A DNA stretch of 64,000 nt from Pseudomonas sp. B28(2017) (GTDB lineage Bacteria > Pseudomonadota > Gammaproteobacteria > Pseudomonadales > Pseudomonadaceae). The notes beneath the pieces are model-generated. The model was not told the origin of the DNA and searched no databases. It was given only the letters and a program-made list of their open reading frames with translations. Where the stretch lies: positions 744,001 to 808,000 of the forward strand of contig NZ_NEJH01000002.1 in NCBI RefSeq assembly GCF_002113025.1, written 5' to 3'. Shown here piece by piece: positions 58,961-64,000 of this stretch; the stretch's first letter is position 1; each line of letters opens with the position of its first letter. The translations under genes were made by a program, and so were the position numbers.

Positions 58961-60277
58961 ATGCGCATCAGCATTTTCGGTTTGGGTTACGTCGGCGCAG
59001 TATGTGCCGGTTGCCTGTCTGCACGGGGTCATGACGTCGTTGGCGTCGATGTGGCCAAAGACAAGATCGACATGATCAATGCCGGCAAATCGCCGATTGT
59101 TGAACCTGGCTTGGGCGAACTTCTGGCCCAGGGCATCCAGACCGGTCGCCTGCGTGGCACCACCAACTTCGCCGAAGCGATTCGCGACACCGACCTGTCG
59201 ATGATCTGCGTGGGCACGCCGAGCAAAAAGAACGGCGACCTGGAACTGAACTACATCGAGGCAGTGTGCCGCGAAATCGGTTTCGTCCTGCGTGACAAGA
59301 CCACCCGCCACACCATCGTCGTGCGCAGCACCGTGCTGCCGGGTACCGTGGCCAACGTGGTCATCCCGATCCTCGAAGACTGCTCCGGCAAAAAGGCCGG
59401 TGTTGATTTCGGCGTGGCCGTGAACCCTGAGTTCCTGCGCGAAAGCACCGCCATAGCCGACTACGACCAGCCGCCAATGACCGTCATCGGCGAATTCGAC
59501 AAAGCGTCCGGCGACGTTCTGCAATCGCTGTACGAAGAGCTCGACGCCCCGATCATCCGCAAGGACATCGCGGTCGCCGAGATGATCAAGTACACCTGCA
59601 ACGTGTGGCACGCCACCAAGGTCACCTTCGCCAACGAAATCGGCAACATCGCCAAGGCAGTCGGCGTCGACGGCCGCGAAGTGATGGACGTGGTCTGCCA
59701 GGACAAGACCCTCAACCTGTCCCAGTACTACATGCGCCCGGGTTTCGCCTTCGGCGGTTCGTGCCTGCCCAAAGACGTGCGTGCCCTGACCTACCGCGCC
59801 GGCTCCCTGGACGTGGAAGCCCCGTTGCTCAACTCGCTGATGCGCAGCAACGAATCCCAGGTGCAGAACGCTTTCGACATCGTTTCCAGCCACGACAAAC
59901 GCAAAGTCGCCCTGCTGGGCCTGAGCTTCAAGGCCGGCACCGACGACCTGCGCGAAAGCCCGCTGGTCGACCTGGCGGAAATGCTGATCGGCAAGGGCTA
60001 TGACCTGAGCATCTACGACAGCAACGTCGAGTACGCCCGCGTTCACGGCGCCAACAAGGACTACATCGAGTCGAAGATCCCTCACGTCTCGTCCTTGCTC
60101 AACGCCGACTTCGACGCGGTGATCAACAACTCCGACGTGATCATCCTCGGCAACCGCGACGAGAAATTCCGCGCGCTGGTGCAGGAAGTTCCACAGGGCA
60201 AGCAAGTGATCGACCTGGTCGGTTTCATGTCCAAGGCCACCAGCACCACTGGCCGCGCCGAAGGTATCTGCTGGTAA
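58961..60277 (+). CDS. algD: GDP-mannose 6-dehydrogenase AlgD
   Basis: Catalyses the committing step of alginate synthesis, oxidising GDP-mannose to GDP-mannuronate with two NAD+. The protein has 438 residues from ATG at 58961 (RBS AGAGGT). Rossmann GLGYVGAVCAG at 7-17, the central PEFLRESTA region, the catalytic C268 in FGGSCLPKD, and a C-terminal UDP/GDP-binding domain are all present. The frame from 58937 starts inside the leader and is rejected. First gene of the alginate operon. Confidence 0.98.
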   Translation: MRISIFGLGYVGAVCAGCLSARGHDVVGVDVAKDKIDMINAGKSPIVEPGLGELLAQGIQTGRLRGTTNFAEAIRDTDLSMICVGTPSKKNGDLELNYIEAVCREIGFVLRDKTTRHTIVVRSTVLPGTVANVVIPILEDCSGKKAGVDFGVAVNPEFLRESTAIADYDQPPMTVIGEFDKASGDVLQSLYEELDAPIIRKDIAVAEMIKYTCNVWHATKVTFANEIGNIAKAVGVDGREVMDVVCQDKTLNLSQYYMRPGFAFGGSCLPKDVRALTYRAGSLDVEAPLLNSLMRSNESQVQNAFDIVSSHDKRKVALLGLSFKAGTDDLRESPLVDLAEMLIGKGYDLSIYDSNVEYARVHGANKDYIESKIPHVSSLLNADFDAVINNSDVIILGNRDEKFRALVQEVPQGKQVIDLVGFMSKATSTTGRAEGICW

Positions 60278-60278
60278 A

Positions 60279-60353
60279 GCAGCCGCAAGCTTCAAGCTCC
60301 AAGCCGCAAGTTCAAAGCTCCTCGCTTGGGGCTTGAAGCTTGGGGCTTGCAAC
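60279..60353. repeat. Inverted repeat of AAGCTTCAAGC type between algD and alg8
   Basis: The arm GCAAGCTTCAAGCTCCAAGC pairs with GCTTGGGGCTTGAAGCTTGG-like sequence and a second GGGCTTGC block on the right, filling most of the 95-bp gap between algD and alg8. It resembles the AAGC-tract repeats seen in many fluorescent pseudomonads and can form a long hairpin in the operon transcript. Confidence 0.7.
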
Positions 60354-60372
60354 TGACTTTAGGATTCCGATT

Positions 60373-61854
60373 ATGCACAGGCTAAAACACGGCCTACTCC
60401 AGGCCGCCGGTTGGCTGTTCTACCTGAGTTTACTGATGGGCCTCGCCATGGCGTTGCCCGTGTCCACGTTCGACTCCGAGTCGAAGGACTTCATTTTCCT
60501 GATTGGCGCCGTGGGTATCTGGCGCTACTCGATGGGTGCCACCCACTTTGTGCGCGGCATGATTTTTCTGTACATCGTCTACCCGTACCTGCGGCGCAAA
60601 GTGCGCAAGCTGGGCAAAGCGGCTGACCCGTCCCACGTGTTTCTGATGGTCACCAGTTTCCGCATCGACGCCCTGACCACTGCGCAGGTCTACAGCTCGG
60701 TGATCCGCGAAGCGATCGACTGCGGCCTGCCGACCACTGTGGTCTGCTCCATCGTGGAAATGTCCGATGAGCTGCTGGTGAAGAGCCTGTGGAACCGGAT
60801 GAACCCGCCGTCCCGGGTCAAGCTCGACTTCGTGCGCATTCCCGGCACCGGCAAACGCGATGGCCTGGCCTTCGGTTTCCGCGCCATCTCCCGTCACCTG
60901 CCGGACGACCGTGCCGTGGTGGCCGTGATCGATGGCGACACCGTGCTCGGCGAAGGCGTGGTGCGCAAGACCGTGCCATGGTTCCAGTTGTTCGGCAATG
61001 TCGGCGGCCTGACCACCAACGAGTTCTGCGAAGTGCGTGGCGGCTACATCATGAGCGAATGGCACAAGCTGCGTTTCGCCCAGCGCCACATCAACATGTG
61101 CTCGATGGCCCTGTCCAAGCGCGTGCTGACCATGACCGGCCGCATGTCGGTGTTTCGCGCCACCGTGGTCACCAACCCGGACTTCATCGCCGACGTGGAA
61201 AGCGACTCGCTGCAACATTGGCGCCTGGGTCGCTTCAAGTTCCTTACCGGCGATGACAAGTCGAGCTGGTTCAGCCTGATGCGCCTGGGCTACGACACCT
61301 TCTACGTGCCCGACGCGGCGATCAACACCGTTGAACACCCGCCGGAAAAGAGCTTCATCAAGGCCAGCCGCAAACTGATGTTCCGCTGGTACGGCAACAA
61401 CCTGCGGCAGAACTCCCGTGCCCTGGGCCTGGGGATCAAACGCCTCGGCGTGTTCACTTCGGTGGTGCTGTTCGACCAGCGCGTGTCGATGTGGACCTCG
61501 CTGCTGGGCCTGACCGTGGCACTGATCGCCAGCTTCAAGTACGGCACCGCGTTCATCCTGGTGTACCTGCTGTGGATCGGCATTACCCGCCTGATCCTGA
61601 CCGTGCTGCTGTCCTGCTCCGGACACCGGATCGGCCCGGCCTACCCGGCGATTCTCTATTACAACCAGATCGTCGGCGCGCTGGTGAAGATCTACGTGTT
61701 CTTCCGCCTCGACCAACAATCCTGGACTCGCCAGCCCACTTCTCTGACCCGTGATCTCGCCAGCTTTCAACGTTGGTTCAACACCTGGTCGTCTCGGACC
61801 ATGACCTTCTCTGCCGGCAGCATCTTTGTCGCCGTGCTGCTGTTGATGGTCTGA
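60373..61854 (+). CDS. alg8: Alginate polymerase glycosyltransferase Alg8
   Basis: Family-2 glycosyltransferase in the inner membrane that joins mannuronate residues from GDP-mannuronate, 493 residues. N-terminal spans (residues about 8-25 and 36-60) precede a cytoplasmic GT2 domain with [14 protein letters not shown] (DxD), the TGDDKSSW motif with the catalytic-type aspartate and [14 protein letters not shown] (QxxRW-like), then C-terminal spans. ATG at 60373 has AGGA eight bases upstream; the frame from 60340 lies in the repeat. It works with Alg44. Confidence 0.97.
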   Translation: MHRLKHGLLQAAGWLFYLSLLMGLAMALPVSTFDSESKDFIFLIGAVGIWRYSMGATHFVRGMIFLYIVYPYLRRKVRKLGKAADPSHVFLMVTSFRIDALTTAQVYSSVIREAIDCGLPTTVVCSIVEMSDELLVKSLWNRMNPPSRVKLDFVRIPGTGKRDGLAFGFRAISRHLPDDRAVVAVIDGDTVLGEGVVRKTVPWFQLFGNVGGLTTNEFCEVRGGYIMSEWHKLRFAQRHINMCSMALSKRVLTMTGRMSVFRATVVTNPDFIADVESDSLQHWRLGRFKFLTGDDKSSWFSLMRLGYDTFYVPDAAINTVEHPPEKSFIKASRKLMFRWYGNNLRQNSRALGLGIKRLGVFTSVVLFDQRVSMWTSLLGLTVALIASFKYGTAFILVYLLWIGITRLILTVLLSCSGHRIGPAYPAILYYNQIVGALVKIYVFFRLDQQSWTRQPTSLTRDLASFQRWFNTWSSRTMTFSAGSIFVAVLLLMV

Positions 61855-61890
61855 CCGCCCCCTTATTGAATTAACCAGGAAATCGCCTTT

Positions 61891-63060
61891 ATGAATACCG
61901 CCGTCAACGCCAACGTAGTGCATGAATCCGAAGCCCAGCGCCAACACGCCCGAGTGAAAATCCCGGCCAAGTTGCGTTTCTTCGGCCCTGACCGGACACC
62001 GGTCGAAGCCCGGGTGATCGACCTGTCCGCCGGTGGCCTGGCGTTCAACGCCGGTCAATTGCCGCTGAAAATGGGTGACGTGTACAAGGCCCGCCTGCAA
62101 TTCGTCATCGACAACCTCGGCCTGGCCATGGACGTCGAGTTGCAGATCCGCTCCTTCGATCGCGAGACCGGACGCGCCGGCTGCCAGTTCCAGAACCTGG
62201 AACCACGGGACATCTCGACCCTGCGCCACCTGATCACTTCGCACCTGGCCGGCGACATCGTCAGCGTGGGTGAAATGCTCGCGACCCTGCAGCGCGACAA
62301 CTTCACCAAGGCGCGCAAGGTCAAGGACGGCGGCCATGGCATGACCGCGTTCGGACGCATGAAAGCCGTGACCTTCAGCCTGGGGGTCTTCGTGGTTGGC
62401 CTGGCAGCTTTCGGCTTTGTTTTCAAATCGGTGTACGGCATGTACTTCGTCAGCCACGCCCAGGCCGGCCTGGTCAGCGTGCCTGGCGTGAACATCACCA
62501 TGCCTCGCGACGGTACCGTGCAGAGCCTGGTGAAAGCCGACGGCGTGGCCGCCAAAGGCGCACCGCTGGCGACCTTCAGCACCAGCATGCTCGACGTGCT
62601 CAAGGGCCATCTGGACGAAGACCAACTGCAACCGGCCAAGGTTGAAGAGCTGTTCGGCAAACAAATGACCGGCACGCTGACCTCGCCTTGCGACTGCACC
62701 GTAGCCCAGCAAATGGTCGCCAACGGCCAATACGCCAGCAAGGGTGACGTGATCTTCCAACTGGTGCCGCGCAACAGCGAAGCCAACGTAGAAGCGCGTT
62801 TCTCCTATCGCCAGTTCAGCGACGTGCGCCCGGGTACTTCGGTGCGCTTCCAGATCGCCGGTGAAGACCACTCTCGCACCGGCAAGATCGTCAGCAGCAC
62901 CAGCCTGAAAAGTGCCGACCTGTCCTCCGACATCCGCGTGCTGATCCAGCCGGACGAAACCCTGGACAGCTCCCTCGCCGGTCGCCCGGTGGAAGTGAAC
63001 AGCGACCGCGGCCCGAACCTGAACTGGCTGATCGACAAAGCCATGGCTGTTGGTCTTTAA
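61891..63060 (+). CDS. alg44: Alginate co-polymerase Alg44 (c-di-GMP receptor)
   Basis: A 389-residue membrane protein needed for alginate polymerisation. The N-terminal PilZ domain carries the c-di-GMP-binding residues R17xxxR21 and D44-x-S46-x2-G49 (DLSAGG). One membrane span follows at about 160-185 (VTFSLGVFVVGLAAFGFVF), and the periplasmic part is HlyD/membrane-fusion-like with a VSVPGVNITMPRDGTVQSL barrel region. Binding of c-di-GMP to the PilZ domain activates Alg8 in relatives. The binding residues are intact here. Confidence 0.97.
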   Translation: MNTAVNANVVHESEAQRQHARVKIPAKLRFFGPDRTPVEARVIDLSAGGLAFNAGQLPLKMGDVYKARLQFVIDNLGLAMDVELQIRSFDRETGRAGCQFQNLEPRDISTLRHLITSHLAGDIVSVGEMLATLQRDNFTKARKVKDGGHGMTAFGRMKAVTFSLGVFVVGLAAFGFVFKSVYGMYFVSHAQAGLVSVPGVNITMPRDGTVQSLVKADGVAAKGAPLATFSTSMLDVLKGHLDEDQLQPAKVEELFGKQMTGTLTSPCDCTVAQQMVANGQYASKGDVIFQLVPRNSEANVEARFSYRQFSDVRPGTSVRFQIAGEDHSRTGKIVSSTSLKSADLSSDIRVLIQPDETLDSSLAGRPVEVNSDRGPNLNWLIDKAMAVGL

Positions 63061-63075
63061 GTCGAGGAAATGCCC

Positions 63076-64000
63076 GTGACTAGTCCACTCAGAATCCTGC
63101 CGGTCCCACTGACCCTGGCCATGGCTATTGCCCTGGCCGGTTGCGCCGGCCTCCCCGACCAGCGCCTGGCCAACGAAGCGCTCAAACGCGGTGATACCGT
63201 CACCGCGGCGCAGAATTACCGGCAACTGGCGGACCTGGGCTACAGCGAAGCCCAGGTCGGTCTGGCCGACATCCAGGTCGACAGCCGTGACCCGGCGCAG
63301 ATGAAACAGGCTGAGGCGACTTACCGCGCCGCGGCCAGCGTTTCGCCGCGCGCCCAGGCACGCCTCGGTCGTCTGCTGGTGGCCAAGCCCGGCTCCACCG
63401 AGGCCGAGCAGCACGAAGCCGAAACCCTGTTGAAAAAAGCCGCCGCTGCGGGCGAAGGCAACACGCTGATCCCGCTGGCAATGCTGTACCTGCAATACCC
63501 ACATAGCTTTCCCAACGTGAATGCACAGCAGCAAATCAGCCAATGGCGTGCCGAGAACAAACCGGAAGCCGGTCTGGCGCAAGTACTGCTCTATCGCACC
63601 CAGGGCACCTATGACCAGCATCTGGATGATGTGGAAAAAATCTGCAAGGCCGCGCTCAACACCAATGACATCTGCTACGTCGAGCTGGCCACGGTCTATC
63701 AGAAACAGGCCAAGCCTGAGCAACAGGCCGAACTGATCAAACAGCTGCAAGCGGCTCACGCTCGCGGCACCGTTTCGGCGCAGCGCGTCGACAGCGTTGC
63801 TCGCGTGCTCGCTGACTCGTCCCTGGGCAAGACCGACGAGAAAACCGCACAGTCGCTGCTCGAACCGATCGCACCAGGCTACCCGGCCTCGTGGGTATCC
63901 CTCGCGCAACTGCTCTACGACTTCCCCGAACTGGGCGACGTCGACCAGATGATGAAGTACCTGGACAACGGCCGCGCCGCCGACCAGCCCCGCGCCGAGC
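63076..64000 (+). CDS. algK: Alginate biosynthesis lipoprotein AlgK (cut by window end)
   Basis: Outer-membrane lipoprotein scaffold that helps localise the AlgE porin. The N-terminus has a signal with lipobox LAGC (acylated C23 from the GTG start), followed by GLPDQRL and Sel1/TPR-type repeats (QLADLGYSEAQVGLADI, EAETLLKKAAAAGEG, CYVELATVYQKQAKPEQ). 308 codons are visible and the frame is open at the window end. GTG at 63076 fits GAGG eight bases upstream; ATG at 63070 is only two bases from it. Follows alg44 after 15 bp. Confidence 0.93.
   Translation, partial: MTSPLRILPVPLTLAMAIALAGCAGLPDQRLANEALKRGDTVTAAQNYRQLADLGYSEAQVGLADIQVDSRDPAQMKQAEATYRAAASVSPRAQARLGRLLVAKPGSTEAEQHEAETLLKKAAAAGEGNTLIPLAMLYLQYPHSFPNVNAQQQISQWRAENKPEAGLAQVLLYRTQGTYDQHLDDVEKICKAALNTNDICYVELATVYQKQAKPEQQAELIKQLQAAHARGTVSAQRVDSVARVLADSSLGKTDEKTAQSLLEPIAPGYPASWVSLAQLLYDFPELGDVDQMMKYLDNGRAADQPRAE

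Noticed and set aside
58799..60352. A 517-codon minus-strand frame opposite algD
   Set aside because: Antisense shadow of algD with no recognisable domain.
60430..63909. A 1159-codon open frame on the minus strand opposite alg8-alg44-algK
   Set aside because: It mirrors three well-supported genes; the composition (rich in His, Gln, Arg, Val) is what GC-rich codon use on the other strand produces. No domain or RBS supports it.

Overview
The window reads as a stretch of core chromosome from a fluorescent Pseudomonas, most likely the P. fluorescens group. Coding DNA is GC-rich and gene order follows Pseudomonas blocks known from memory: rpsP-rimM-trmD-rplS, hom-thrC with dsbC and xerD, glpFKRD, valS with an HU paralogue and ndpA, aapJQMP, dauBAR, moaCDE-phoH, and the start of the alginate operon algD-alg8-alg44-algK. 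Many intergenic gaps hold short palindromes of the GTGGGAGCGAGC / GTAGGAGCGAGC type, the REP/REPIN repeats typical of this group. I see no rRNA, tRNA, CRISPR array, prophage, transposase or integron. One histidine-kinase fragment is clearly decayed.

Layout. 1-4640: a truncated molybdopterin oxidoreductase with a possible 38-residue ORF upstream, then argF overlapping an orphan ABC ATPase, PhzF-like and YbaK-like genes. 4989-10140: complete glycerol regulon (facilitator, kinase, DeoR-type repressor, G3P dehydrogenase). 10208-16660: OYE reductase, recJ, yaeQ, a class III CoA-transferase overlapping a periplasmic binding-like protein, DUF3509. 16810-16990: a BvgS/EvgS-type kinase remnant. 17059-21784: threonine biosynthesis (hom, thrC), dsbC, xerD. 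21892-27384: a Na+/H+ antiporter, then the rpsP-rplS ribosome-maturation operon and ffh. 27595-31229: CcsA-like and CorC/CNNM membrane proteins and an MHS transporter. 31481-37704: valS, rlmF, hupN, ndpA and a membrane-anchored glutaredoxin. 37745-41636: GST, GIY-YIG, NTF2-like, and a GntR-MFS pair. 41883-46064: general L-amino-acid ABC transporter. 46532-48791: carboxylesterase and rhlB. 48929-52719: D-arginine dehydrogenase cluster dauBAR with a cationic amino-acid binding protein. 52998-58149: moaCDE, PhoH-like, a deacetylase-fold protein lacking metal ligands, yaaA. 58150-64000: a long AT-rich leader followed by the alginate polymerisation genes; algK runs off the window.

How it fits together. 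Three themes recur. Arginine: argF has a tandem ArgR-type operator; dauA and dauB interconvert D- and L-arginine through the keto/imino acid, with dauR as local regulator and a LAO-type binding protein beside them. Glycerol: uptake, phosphorylation and oxidation are contiguous, with shared motifs ahead of glpF and glpD. Exopolysaccharide: algD makes GDP-mannuronate, alg8/alg44 polymerise it under c-di-GMP control, and algK is the outer-membrane lipoprotein scaffold.

I did not find a convincing wholly new system. The items most worth a second look are the kinase remnant, the metal-ligand-deficient deacetylase-like protein, the nested dyad on the dau promoter, a hairpin-rich possible small RNA between rpsP and ffh, a near-perfect 20-bp inverted repeat 1 bp past the MFS stop codon, and the AT-rich algD leader.
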